Below, piece by piece: positions 1 through 10,548 of a stretch of DNA of 64,000 nt. The DNA lies in contig CM036765.1 of assembly GCA_020796225.1 (NCBI GenBank), positions 32,516,066-32,580,065 on the forward strand, given 5' to 3'. Source of the DNA: Arion vulgaris. Lineage: Eukaryota; Mollusca; Gastropoda; Stylommatophora; Arionidae. The stretch's first letter is position 1. The number at the start of each line of letters is the position of its first letter. The notes beneath the pieces were generated by a model. The model was not told the DNA's origin. It searched no databases and saw only the letters and a program-made list of their open reading frames with translations. The translations under genes were made by a program, and so were the position numbers.

Positions 1-260
1 CAAGGGAAGCAAATTATTGGTAGGTTGAAAATAAATAGACCAATCATATTGTTAAAGTTATAATGCGCGCATACCAGCCTGGTATAAATACTCGGGGATG
101 GAATACAGAGAAGAGAACGACACTGAGGACAAGTGTCGCTACGGGGGCTCGACCAGAGCGGACCCTGTGATTTAGAGAGAGACAGAGAGATGGATTGAAA
201 CGACAGTTGTCGTTGCAGGGGGCTCGACCAGAGCGGACCCTGTGTTTTATAGAGATCCAG
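1..260 (+). promoter_or_regulatory. Promoter-like patch with duplicated 27-bp motif
   Basis: An inverted CCAAT (ATTGG at 16-20), a direct CCAAT at 40-44 and TATAAATA at 83-90 are spaced like a core polymerase II promoter. Downstream, a near-identical 27-bp GC-rich motif (core GGCTCGACCAGAGCGGACC) occurs at 143-169 and 218-244. Each copy is preceded by a TGTCG sequence and the period is 75 bp. This could be the promoter and 5' leader of a host transcript, or the regulatory end of an LTR-type element cut by the window edge. No long ORF follows, and no primer binding site or LTR partner was found. The motif match is seen directly; promoter function is inference. Confidence 0.3.
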
Positions 261-1204
261 TGGTCATGGAAGACTCAATGGACCAGTAGGGATTTTGGTT
301 TTGGTAGGCCTACCTGGATATTTAAGAGTGTACATTTTTCGGTTGAGCCATGGGATCTCCAGAGATATGTTGATTTGGTGGTATTGTTGTTTTAATTTCA
401 TGAAAAAATGAATGAGGAAGTTCTCAGCAAGGTTTGCAGACAGTGATTAAAATTTGATTAACTTTCATCTGAGATGTTGGCATTTGTGAATTGATTTCTG
501 GTGAGAGTGATTTTCTAGATCTTACAGCAGCAGAAAGATAACTTTGCAAGAAAACTGCAATCATCTTTAGTCCGGTGTAATTACCGGTGGTGCCGTGGCC
601 AAACAGATATAGATAGACAAAAGAGTAATCATCATCATCCACTGATACACGTCTCAGCTTTTATGGTTGCCGTGCCCAGGATATTCATTCATCAGGACAT
701 TATCACGTCCACTGCTACAAAAGTAGCTTAAGAGTTTTATGTGTATATATTCACATTCTAACAGAAGAAAGTATATTATACATATATTTGTCGCTATATG
801 TTGGCCTTGCACTCTGTGTTATAACAAAAATGGGCTAATTTCCATTTACAAAAGAGTAAATACATATCTTGAGTGTAATCCAGTCTACGCTTCCAAGTCT
901 TGGTTTAGTGTTGTAAAACGTGATGCGACATTTGTTGGCTAACAGAACCGTTTCTATGCATAATTTGACAATTTACCTTTTGTTACAGATGAATGGATTG
1001 AGTATTTTCTATGCAAATGGACATATTAGCACCAAGTGATGGCAACTTATATAGCTTGCACCTGTCATGGTTAGCTTGACAAAAAGGGGGTGGGGAGGGA
1101 AGAGATTGCGAGGTATTAACACATTCTTAAATGAAGTGTATATGCTTGAGTACATGTGTGTTTTCTTTGTTATTAAGAATAGTACATTTTTTGGTAATCA
1201 TAGT
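260..1204. other. Stretch with no recognisable feature
   Basis: AT-rich sequence with stops in all frames. I see no coding, RNA or repeat signature here. Confidence 0.5.
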
Positions 1205-1440
1205 GGACGTCTGTAGCTTAAGTGATAGTGCGTTCGATCACAACCCAAGCGTACCTGGTTCAAACTCTGCGCCGGCCAATTTAGAAACAAATTTGTTCGT
1301 GTGGATTTTACGAACGGTAAAAATAGACCTCACAGTTCAGAAAGCAATGGTGAACTACTGAACGTATAAGTGGTGCTTAGAAAATCAGCGACGCGTTTAC
1401 TGTGGTTGATGGCGAAGTTCTGTAACGGATATGCCTTGAT
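1205..1440 (+). mobile_element. tRNA-derived SINE, family E, copy 1
   Basis: The polymerase III A box TAGCTTAAGTG (1214-1224) matches TRGYNNARNNG exactly. A B-box-like GGTTCAAACTC lies at 1257-1267, giving the spacing of a tRNA head. The body continues past the tRNA-like part to about 1440. A second, inverted copy of the whole unit lies at about 9262-9497, roughly 80% similar by eye, which establishes it as an interspersed repeat. The reading frames across it on both strands are not credible proteins. Confidence 0.75.
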
Positions 1441-1944
1441 TTTCATTAACTCATGGGGAGGGGCTCTCACTTGGAGCCCACACAAGAAGTCTGTACAAAA
1501 AACATTTTGCATGTGTTTTTTGTTTAATTCATGGTTTTCATACCAATTGTTTGTGCTTACACTTGATGAAACTGTTAGTCTAACACGTGGAGCTGAGTAA
1601 CTATATTTTGTGACATGATGTTCTTTGTTTACAAGTGCCTGAAACCAGGCATCAAATAGTTGCAATAGCAAAGAGATTGATATATAGATATGGCATGTGC
1701 TTGTAGGCTGAAAACGTAAGTTGAGAGGTGGTATATTAAGAAAATATACATTTCTGCTTCCTCTGGAGTACAAATTCTCAACAAACATTCCCCCATTCAT
1801 TTCTGTCCTGCGATATGCCTTCAAAGTTCTTCAATGTCGTATCTTCAATCATCACTACAGTATTTACTTTTCATGTTTATTAATGTTTATTTCCCCTCTG
1901 CCTAGTTTTCTAAAGGTTGAGGTAGCCAACCTCTCTTGTAGCCT

Positions 1945-2140
1945 CTTAGAAACCAGCATGATAGGCTACTTATTCCTCTCCGCTCCTCATGGAGCATATG
2001 GTCCCAGCAGGTGTCCTCCGCTTTTCCAGGTCTGTGGTCATTTTCTTATGGCTTCCCATGATAATCAAGGATCATTCAGTTCCTTAAGAAGACGCAGTCT
2101 CCAGGTCTGTTTAGGACGTCCCCTTTTCTTTTACCCCATG
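1945..2140 (-). mobile_element. LINE 3' end (family 1), antisense
   Basis: Read on the minus strand, this is a decayed C-terminal tail of a non-LTR retrotransposon polyprotein: a GKRKG-type basic motif, a conserved leucine/glutamate stretch, and an ending like the LCSTRSGEE seen in the better copy at 22430-22790. Similar antisense tails occur at 10225-10256 and 39628-39790. Frameshifts and stops are present. The reverse transcriptase core is absent, as expected of 5'-truncated insertions. Confidence 0.65.
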
Positions 2141-2254
2141 CATAGGGGACTTTGATGAAATATGTCTCAGATTTCTCCGAATTCATTTTAGATCAAAGAA
2201 CATCTAATGTTGAGATCATCCGACACACATGCATAAACAGTAACACCGATGAAA

Positions 2255-2500
2255 TTAAAAAAAGATATGGAAGTGGTTGGAACATACAGAATACTAGGCG
2301 GCTACACGTGACTCTGAAATGGAATCTGGGTAGCAAGAGGGGTAGGGAAAACCCTAGAGAGACACGGAGGAGACCTAGTAGACAGAGAAAGAGAAGAGGC
2401 TGGAATTGACTAAGCTGGTTGGCTCAAAATAGATCTTGTTGAAGCAAATTTGTTGAGGACATGCTTAACATCATTAATATTCTTTGCTACCCTTTGGAGC
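2255..2500 (+). mobile_element. LINE 3' end fragment, sense
   Basis: Split across frames, the plus strand reads a W.EHT motif, then LKWN followed by a basic GSKRGR..P..TRRR stretch. This is the pattern of the C-terminal tail after the reverse transcriptase in RTE-like and related LINEs (WxGHxxR ... LxWNPxGKRxRGRP). It abuts an oppositely oriented LINE tail at 2604. It is heavily frameshifted. Confidence 0.5.
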
Positions 2501-2528
2501 CTCGGTAACACACGAACGTATTTGGAGC

Positions 2529-2557
2529 TTCTCTCTCTCTCTCTTCTCTCTCTTTCG

Positions 2558-2604
<47 letters not shown>
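2529..2604. repeat. (CT)n microsatellite at a LINE 3' end
   Basis: About 75 bp of nearly pure CT. On the minus strand it is a (GA)n tract directly following the antisense LINE tail at 2604-2875, so it may be the element's simple-repeat tail or a product of slippage in that tail. Confidence 0.9.
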
Positions 2605-2607
<3 letters not shown>

Positions 2608-2875
2608 TCTAGACTGTGGCGCCATTGGCTCTTATGGCAGTACATAATTTGCTCTTCCATTATCCTCTGTTCGTGACCATCATTTGTATTGTTTTCCAGA
2701 TGTGACTAATTTTTTTGTCAGTTCCTGTTCTACTGTTCTCCTCCAGGTCGTTTCCTGTCTTCCACGTTTTCGTTACTCCTCTGGTGTCCATCTCAGTGCA
2801 GTTTTTCTGACAGAGTTAATTTTCTTTGAGTGGTGGTGTTCATATTCTCTTGCTGACACTGTGTAAGCAGTTCTT
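2604..2875 (-). mobile_element. LINE 3' end, antisense, with (GA)n tail
   Basis: The minus strand reads ALRWTPEE, a stop, RKRGRQETTWRRTVEQEL and then a decayed stretch ending near a MAPQS-like tail. This is the hallmark C-terminal segment of many invertebrate LINEs (ALRWTPxGKRKRGRPxTTWRRTVExEL). At least one in-frame stop and later frameshifts show it is dead. Only the last 250-300 bp of the element remains. Confidence 0.7.
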
Positions 2876-3660
2876 GGTTATAGATATGTATTTGAAAAGT
2901 ATACAGTACTATTATTATCAACGGAGAAACCTATTTTAGATGACCAATATTTAGATCGTTGACCAGTAAGTGTATGCATTTCAAAAATACAATAAACTGA
3001 CTAAAACGATCCGAGCAGATTCTTTGCTTTGGTACATCTAGCAATATTGGATTATATTTTATTATATGTGTTCCAAGTCTACTTAACAACAACAAAAATG
3101 TAATAACTGTACTGTGTTTATATTTTCTCTCCTTTCAGATTATTGATGTTTTCATAGCATCATTTTATGCAATGTCTGTTGTTTATTTGGCAAGCCATTT
3201 ACTTATAAATCAGTGTACAATTAGATTGTATTTGCATTTATTTAGTTCAGAGAAACACGTTTGTCAATACGTTATACTTGGTATGTGGTCGTGTTACCAC
3301 TAAACTGTACACGTCCTACCTGTTTATGTAGATTTTTACATTAGCTTAGTGTTGATTTCATTCTCACCTTTATGTAGGATTAGTGTCACACTTACATTCT
3401 TGAGTTGTGTCAACCCTTGATCCACTGGATGTTGTCATCTACTGGGAAGCTTAGCTATCGGGTGATAACTGTCACGGTACTGTGTTTACAGCACTTTTAA
3501 GAAAGTACATACGTTACTCACAAACAGATGTAAAATGACATCACATATACTAAATAAACATTTAAAAAAACTATGATTAAAGCAGAATTTAAAGAAACGT
3601 AGGTAAATGGACCCAACTAACCGACCACAAAGATCACTGAACACCAAATATCACGCAGCA

Positions 3661-3684
3661 AAAAAAAAATATATATATATATAT
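3661..3684. repeat. A-run and (AT)n microsatellite
   Basis: A run of A followed by about 8 AT repeats. Confidence 0.8.
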
Positions 3685-3689
3685 TCACA

Positions 3690-3965
3690 GACTTTCTCGG
3701 AACAGAACACAACATACTACTGAGAAGTCTTATGTACAGAAAACATACGATTGGCGATACAGACATGTAGAATGAGCACAGTACATCCTTTATTCATGCC
3801 GGCTCTATCGGAAGAAAATACTGTCAACCGTGGCGACCAAACTTGAGATGTTCTATGAATGACATAAAGCAAATCATATACAGTTTATTGACGATATTGG
3901 TAATGTGATCAGAAGAATGCATAAGACAGATGAAAGAAGTATATATGCCATACAGTCACACTATT
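3690..3965 (+). mobile_element. LINE 3' end (RNase H-type family), sense
   Basis: The plus strand encodes ILYSCRLYRKK and, after a frame change, PNLRCSMNDIKQI and QFIDDIGNVI. The same three blocks occur in order in the better copy at 37540-38060 (HIFHACRLYKRR, PNLKCSIDDLKRI, QFIEIIGAVI). The two are therefore copies of one family. This copy is frameshifted and truncated. Confidence 0.65.
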
Positions 3966-4030
3966 GTAGTACTCGGCCCGCCTGTCTCTGTATATTACAA
4001 ATCTAAGAACGCTATCCAATCGTATGATTT

Positions 4031-4163
4031 AAGGCAACTGAAAAAAAGTTGTGAATGGGGCAAGGCAACTGAAAAAAAGTTGTGAATGGGGCAAGGCAAC
4101 TGGAAAAAAAGTTGTGAATGGGGCAAGGCAACTGAAAAAAAGTTGTGAATGGGTCAAGTCAAC
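4031..4163 (+). repeat. 31-bp tandem repeat, about 4 copies
   Basis: The unit is AAGGCAACTG, an A-run and GTTGTGAATGGGGC. Copies 1 to 3 are nearly identical apart from A-run length; the last diverges (GGGTCAAGTC). A short frame runs through it because the period is close to a multiple of three in places, but this is not evidence of a protein. Confidence 0.9.
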
Positions 4164-4394
4164 TCGTCAAGCAAAACAATATAATAGCACAGCAACCACA
4201 GAACGAATACATGAAATGGTTCACGTCTTTCGCAAAACCATTTTCAGCAATACTACAACACTGGTTTATGAGTGAATAAAGATTAAGAAAAAATGTCTGC
4301 AAACATTGGCAATATGGAACAATGAGGGACCATACTCCTCCACCAGCAGTGCAATGCGTGCTGCTCAAAGACAAACCAATTTAGTTGTCGTTTG

Positions 4395-4500
4395 TTTGCT
4401 GTTTATGGGATAAAAACCTTTCAGGGGAGGCACGCACTTTCAACCTAAGAACATGTTTTGTTTTGGTTATATCAGGGCATGTTGGCCAAGAAACATAAAA
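4395..4500 (+). repeat. Unclassified interspersed repeat R, copy 1
   Basis: It shares ordered blocks (TTTCAACCTAAG, then GGTTATATCAG, then CAAGAAACATAAAA) with sequences at 50290-50430 and 52700-52850. No coding or polymerase III signals are visible in it. Confidence 0.55.
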
Positions 4501-7500
4501 GATAATAATAAAATCATTGCCTGTTTGTTTTGTGATGCGATATATTGTCTTCCGCCGGATGTAAGGGAATGCTATGAAGATTGATGCACGAAAATCATTA
4601 ATCTTGGGGTTGAGGAAACAGGAAGTCAGGCTTACAATTATTGTGTGATGCACTGAGCAGACATTTTATAATGATGAATTGCCTGTCCACGATAACTCTT
4701 CTATAAGACATGTCTGGTTAGGACAGTTTGTTGTACCGTTCAAAGTCTAAAATGCCATAACCTCTGGTTGTGAATAATACAACTGACAGTGCACACTATT
4801 TGTGTAGAGAATATAGAATGGTTATTGCATCCGTGAACACAAGTTCCTAATGCTTCATGTGAGTATATTAAAGACATATACATGTCGACATTCACAGCAG
4901 TCACATTAAGTGCAACATTATAAACTGGCCATGTTTGGAAGGACATTCATGCATTACATTAACAATAAACTGTCGGGAGAACATACCCGAGTCTGGGCGA
5001 AATGTGTGTATAGAGAAGAGAACAAAGAGGTTAGTGCAGTCAATATTAGCATTGTCCAGACTATTACCTTTCGTTTTCTCCAACTGCCCCAATGTCACGT
5101 ACCTATCAAGAAGTTACACACTGCATTTAATCTGCCCGTTTTATTTCTTCACCAGAATCTTTCATTTAAATGACGTGTTGTAAAGGGCTTCTTTCTCCGC
5201 CGCCGATAACTATCTCTCACTCACCAACACATGTTGGGGTTTATGTAAGTGGTAGCTTACATGGCGTTCGGTTATGTTCATATTACAACAATAGTCTGAT
5301 GGGTACATGTCAGTTATAAGACACCCCCACACAGTTGTTAGATTCTTCTGATATATTTGTGTGTGCTTTATGTCAATGTTCATTGTTGTTTTAGTTCGTT
5401 CCTATGTTTATTAGATTTGGTGTTTTGAGTGCAAGTCCGCGGTCAGAGATATGCATGTATAAGCATGACTGCTTTTGGAAGGAAGATCAGTTGTTTTTAT
5501 TGCTGTCTGATATATTTTTCTCATTAGTAATCTCGTGCTAAACATGTGATTAATTAGGCGCACATAGATCTCTCTATCCAGTTAAGCTTCAATGGTGGGC
5601 AACCTGCAGGCCAAAACCGGACTCACCAAGCAGCCATGACCGGTTCACCGAGGTGTATCAAAGATTAATATACATTCCAGCCTCTGTCTGAGCTAAACAT
5701 AATTAATTTAGGAAAAGCGCTCGTATACAAACATTCCATTTTTTAAAAACAATGACACAAACCAGCTAAAAATATGAACGTGACCTTTACAAATAAATTC
5801 TTAAATTTCTAATCGTATAAGTAAAACACACGCAAATCAAAGACGTGTTTGTGGAATCTATTTCAGATGCTGCAAAGACAGCGTCGGTTAGAGTTTTTGA
5901 TAACGAGAAACTGAATAGACAGCGTTATTTCAGTGGAATTTGCCGCCATTGGCAAGCTTCTGAGATCAAAAGAGTGATGCTGCTTTGTCGGTGCAATTGG
6001 TTAGGAGAAGGAATTGTGGATGTGGGTGGTAGGTACGTAAGGAAGGCGTTGAAAATCGCTAGTTATTTGTCGCAAGTTACACAATGTCAATCAAGAAACG
6101 AAAAGCGGAAAAGAATGTTGAACTTTCCAGGAAAGATTGACTGCGGATTACTTTTTAAAAAGAAAAGTTTGTATCTCGATAACCCCGAGTTAATCTTGAT
6201 AACACACTACGCATTGCCGTTAGCAAAACACAACCAGATTTGACGTTTTTTCGGAAGTTCAATCACAATCTTCATGTAAAATCTGTCATCTACCTACCTA
6301 TTTATAATGTATTGTCCATTTTACTTTCTCTCATTCCCATCCTCTACTTTCCCCCAGTAATATGATTTCTACATTATATGAGCTTGCGCATGCAATTGAC
6401 ACGAAGAGACAACACAAGCTAAAACACTACTTGGCCTGTCCAAGATTGTGTGAGCTACGACGCAAACACTGGATAACCATTTGGGTACACTCCAATACAG
6501 ATCTGCCACAATTCAATTTATCATAATGTATCGGCTACAACCGAGGAGGAACGGTGCAAGGTCCCATATATCGAAATGGCTAACCAAAGCAACCGGTGCA
6601 TCTGCTTTATGGTCAGGGTAAGCTGTGCAACTAACCAAACTCGATGCAGGAAAGTGGTCCAGTGGAATACTGAGAAAGTGTGAAACAAAAGCTATATTTA
6701 AGACCAAAAAAAAAAAAAGGCGAAATAATGTAGTTATACAAAGATCACGACGGTTTGATCAAAATGCTTTTTATCGAACAATGAATACAAGGGTCAAACG
6801 AACAAACAAACAGAAAACTATGGTTCTATACGAAACACAATCACAATGGTACAGGTAGTGTCTCAAGTTTCTATGGTATATCGTTTTACATTAACCTTGC
6901 ATATTATGGGTATATTTATAGACGAGAAATGCGTTCAACAAGGTATGCCTAGAGCTCACCAATAACAAAATGGAAAAGAGATTGTAGCAAAAATGAAACT
7001 AGATTAAATTGAAGCCGTCACCTCATTCTCCACCAAGGTGTGCCGTGCCACAGAAGTTTCTCCCCTACTCCCTTGATTATAGTCATCAATCATATTGGAG
7101 AGAAAGTATCCAACACTTTTCTTAAGCTGTCATCTGAAAACGACAGTGAATTTCTATTGTGACAGGGCTTAACGATCTAGCACGGCCACAAACCTGAATG
7201 CAGAATTACCACTGTAATTAGATTTGTCTCAGAGTGACGATTCAAACATACTGTTTTTTTAACGTGCACTGTATTTGTATATTAGTTTTGCTAAATTTAC
7301 TACCACGACTGTTACTACTGAAATATTGTTCAGAAGCATTGACGCTTGCTTATATGAGCTTGTAGCCAGACCTAGCTTATTGTGTTGTGTGTTTGTGGAT
7401 AGAGTTATGTGAAAGAATGATTCAGACAGCTGATATGATCTCATGGGGAATCCTGATCCTGCCTATACGTACCAAACGTCTCCAGTTAATTTCCTTCACA

Positions 7501-9100
7501 CCCTCTGATAGACATGACGGAATGATTCTTTGTGAATGCTCACCTTTAGTAACTGGTTATGGGATGCGCTCGCGATAAAGGGCACCAAGCAGGGGTTGTT
7601 GTTTGATATCACAAAATCGAGTTTATCAACTAGTATATCTCCGTACTGTGTGTTATGGAAACCTGTATGTACGTACTCATAGATTACATGTGTACAGTGT
7701 GAGGAATCCCTGATCAGGTTTGATCAGTAGTCAAGTTAGTGGCGGCACATATTTGTCTGCGTTTGATGGAGAAGATGCGGGGAAGTATCACATTTATAAC
7801 ATATAATCTCTCTTTAAACACATTGATAGTGTAATCATGTAATCATTTTGGGAAATGTTTAAGAATAGAATGAACGTGCATAGGTAACATATGAACTACC
7901 TGATGGACAGTCATATTCTTGTGATCGTTGAAAATTGTAACACAGTTTAGACCAGTTATCATGATGAACTCATTGTTTGGAGCTCTTCTTTATTTCTATA
8001 GTGTTGTAAATGATGTGTTCTTGGGCAGTATTCTTTTCTATACTGCGTGTATGGCGCATATTCCTGTAGAAAAATACTCTCCTGCAGTTTGTTCACTCCT
8101 GCTACTAGAACTTAAAGGGAAAGCAGGGCTGTATGTGTTTGTTCTGTCTGTTGTGCCCTGCCCCAAGTCGAAGTATTGGTAGAGTGTGGTGGCATATGTT
8201 TAGATAGGGAGAATACATTTATGATTTTTTGGGAATAAGGTTAGTGTAAGATGTGGAATTGTATAACCGTTGAGTGGAATCTCTGACTTGACTAAACTCT
8301 ATCATATCTCTCAGTATTTACTCACACAGTTTGATAGGCAAATTTATATGCTGTCAGCTTTCTGAATAAAGTGCATATATTATCAAGTGCCAGCAAGAGC
8401 TGTCATCAATCTACCTGTTGTTACATATCTCCCCATGCGGTGCTCATCAGATAAGACTCAGACAGGAACTGGTGATTTATCTTGGTTGCTTTAACTTGAG
8501 AATAAAAAATTGACAGTTATATTTTACCTAGACATTGTTAATCAAACATGCTGCTCTGCTTTCTTAGTTTCATTAATTTGTTTTCATATTTATTTTCCTA
8601 GTTTTAGAATTCAGTACTAAGTAGCGATAATACCTAATCGGTCATTGCTTGTTTGTTACCTTGTTTATACTTTACTTACAAGTTTCAGTATAAATGATGT
8701 CAACCTATTTATACTTTTCTGTCTACTTAGCACAGTTCCCTGTAGACATGAGAACTCTTGGTGAATTTCTCACATTCTCAAACCTACCTATCCCCATTCC
8801 GTCTTGCACTACGGTTCCATTTGATGAATGAAGTACTGGTTGTTGGCAGAAGCAGTAAATGTGAAGACAGAATTTGATAAGACGCGAGTAGTGGGAAGCA
8901 TGTGGTGTAAAAGTGTCATCGTGCACGTCTAGGTTTTTAGGTGTGATAGGTGAGCCAGGTACAGTGCATGCAGGACAAAGGATTCACATGATATATCATT
9001 ATATTTCTGACCAATTGAGTATTATTTCTCTTATCTGGATAGGGATTGCGAAAAATGGCATGAAATTAAAATTTCAAATCTAGAGGTGACAAACAAGTAT
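4500..9100. other. Long stretch without confident features
   Basis: AT-rich and stop-dense. Two things were considered. One is an open stretch at 5845-6243 with slightly higher GC, which I could not assign. The other is a GTGGGCAACCTGCAGGCC segment near 5592 that resembles hAT element termini. Neither is strong enough to annotate as a gene or element. Confidence 0.5.
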
Positions 9101-9104
9101 ATAT

Positions 9105-9240
9105 CACATCTTCATCTTCTTCACCCTTTGTCGCTAGGGAGGCATAGATAACTTTCTTAAGGAGGCTCTTTCTTTCATTCCTTCTCCAACTCTCGGTCTC
9201 CATGTGTTCCTGGGTCTCCCCTCACCTCTATTACCGTAAG
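9105..9240 (-). mobile_element. LINE 3' end, antisense
   Basis: The minus strand reads GEGRPRNTWRPRVGEGM and then, after a frame change, an ATKGEEDED ending. Both blocks are typical of the C terminus of RTE-like and related LINEs (GRPRNTWRR ... HEED). The plus-strand start of this segment is TTC-rich, i.e. a (GAA)-type tail on the element's own strand. Confidence 0.6.
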
Positions 9241-9261
9241 GCATCACATGAAAATTGTTGC

Positions 9262-9497
9262 ACATTCTTTACCTTTGATGGCGTAGCCATCAACCACAGT
9301 AAACGAGTCGTTGGTTTTCTAGGTACTACTTATACGTTCAGTAGTTTGCCATTGTTTTCTGAATGTTGAGGTCTATTTTTACCTTTCGTAAAAATCCACG
9401 AAAACGACTTTGCTTTCAAACTTGCCCACCGCGGAGTTTGAACCAGGTGCGTTTGGGTTGTGATCGAGCTCACTACCACTTAAGCTACAGACGCCCA
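9262..9497 (-). mobile_element. tRNA-derived SINE, family E, copy 2
   Basis: This is the inverted copy of 1205-1440. On the minus strand the A box TAGCTTAAGTG and B-box-like GGTTCAAACTC are both intact, followed by the same body (TACGAAAGGTAAAAATAGAC..., ACTGAACGTATAAGTAG...). It lies immediately upstream of a family C SINE. Confidence 0.75.
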
Positions 9498-9552
9498 CAG
9501 ACATCACATAGTGATCAATATAAATACATCTCTACATGTGTGTATCTTAAAT

Positions 9553-9765
9553 GATCTGGTCGCCCGTATGCCCAGCGTGTTCGTAGCGCGTTGAACTATG
9601 AGTGACAAGCTCCCTGTGAGTGCGGGTTCAATTCCACGGGCTGGCAGAAAAGCCATAGGTTCACCAGATTCACGGTATTCGTGGCACCGAACCGAAGGGT
9701 TACGATGTCCACGGCACCGAGCCGAAGAGCGGAAAGCTCAAGTGCTTCTGGATTGTTAAAAAATG
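9553..9765 (+). mobile_element. tRNA-derived SINE, family C, copy 1
   Basis: The 5' part is tRNA-like, with an approximate A box (TAGCGCGTTGA) and an exact B box GGTTCAATTCC at 9625-9635. The body holds an internal near-duplication of about 30 bp: GTGGCACCGAACCGAAGGG followed by ACGGCACCGAGCCGAAGAGC. The other copies are at 54298-54405 (5'-truncated) and 63115-63325 (inverted, full length). Confidence 0.8.
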
Positions 9766-10224
9766 ATCTGGTCATTATTCTTTATGTGCTCTGTTTCTGT
9801 ATTATTTATTTCCATGTACTGTTTGCGTTTTTAGTCCGGTTTGATTGCATTTTCCCCACATACTTTGTTTTTTTCTTCAGTTATTGCTACAAATTGTTTG
9901 CCTGATTAATAGCCCATACATGACACGCCTAACTTAATGAAATATATGATATATGAGTCTGGTCCCTTACTCAATGACCTGTTGCATTTGATTGAAACTG
10001 TCAGAGGCTGTAGGCCGGCTTTGTTTTATCGGACGTGATTTATAAGTAGACGCTATTTCGATGATTAAACTGTATATTTCATTGTTCGGAACTACCGCCA
10101 AAGTAAATACTTGTTACTATTGTCTGCTGCTAATGTAAGCATTAACATTAGTAACCTGCTTGAGCCAGATGCCATCTGCTTATTGTGTTTGCGACATTGT
10201 ATAAAAACAACAGAATATTATACT
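9766..10224. other. Stretch with no recognisable feature
   Basis: AT-rich sequence between a SINE and a LINE fragment. Nothing is supported here. Confidence 0.5.
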
Positions 10225-10256
10225 TATTCCTCTCCGCTCCTCGTGAAGCATATGAT
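10225..10256 (-). mobile_element. Terminal scrap of LINE family 1, antisense
   Basis: The 3'-terminal block CCTCTCCGCTCCTCGTGAAGC also ends the antisense copies at 1945 and 39628. Only about 30 bp remains before sequence unrelated to those copies begins. Confidence 0.5.
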
Positions 10257-10257
10257 A

Positions 10258-10548
10258 TCAATAATTGGTTTTTGGTTTCTGTAACTTCGTCCTTCTTTTA
10301 AATGGACGGGTAGTTAGCCATCGCACAACCCCAAACCTAGAGGACCAGGACGCCACATTTAATCTGATCTCTCTCTTTGACATGTCCGGCTTGGGTAACC
10401 ATGGCTGTCTGGTTCTCTTGCGTTCCCGGCCTAGACTGATGGACCAACTTCTATCATGAGTTTTACTGTTGTTTTTTGGGACTCCGGTTAGGGTTAGGGT
10501 TATTGAGCAATGACTTTGTTCGGATACTACATTTTTTTGGTATGCCAT
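10258..10548 (-). other. 96-codon open stretch, probably repeat-derived
   Basis: On the minus strand an uninterrupted frame of about 96 codons contains the basic, tryptophan-rich blocks RQPWLPKPDMSKREIRLNV and FGVVRWLTTRPFKRRTK. GC is higher than the surroundings. The upstream end contains a short telomere-like TAACCC tract (TTAGGG on the plus strand, about 10487-10503). It starts right at the terminus of a LINE scrap. I do not recognise a domain. A transposon-derived segment is more likely than a host gene because there is no promoter, partner exon or splice context. Confidence 0.3.

Noticed and set aside
1330..1824. 164-codon minus-strand frame
   Set aside because: It overlaps the family E SINE and AT-rich flank, has no recognisable domain and no codon-use signal.
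5587..5660. GTGGGCAACCTGCAGGCC, reminiscent of hAT termini
   Set aside because: Too short, with no matching opposite end or target duplication.
10485..10505. Interstitial telomeric repeat
   Set aside because: Fewer than three TTAGGG units, which can occur by chance.
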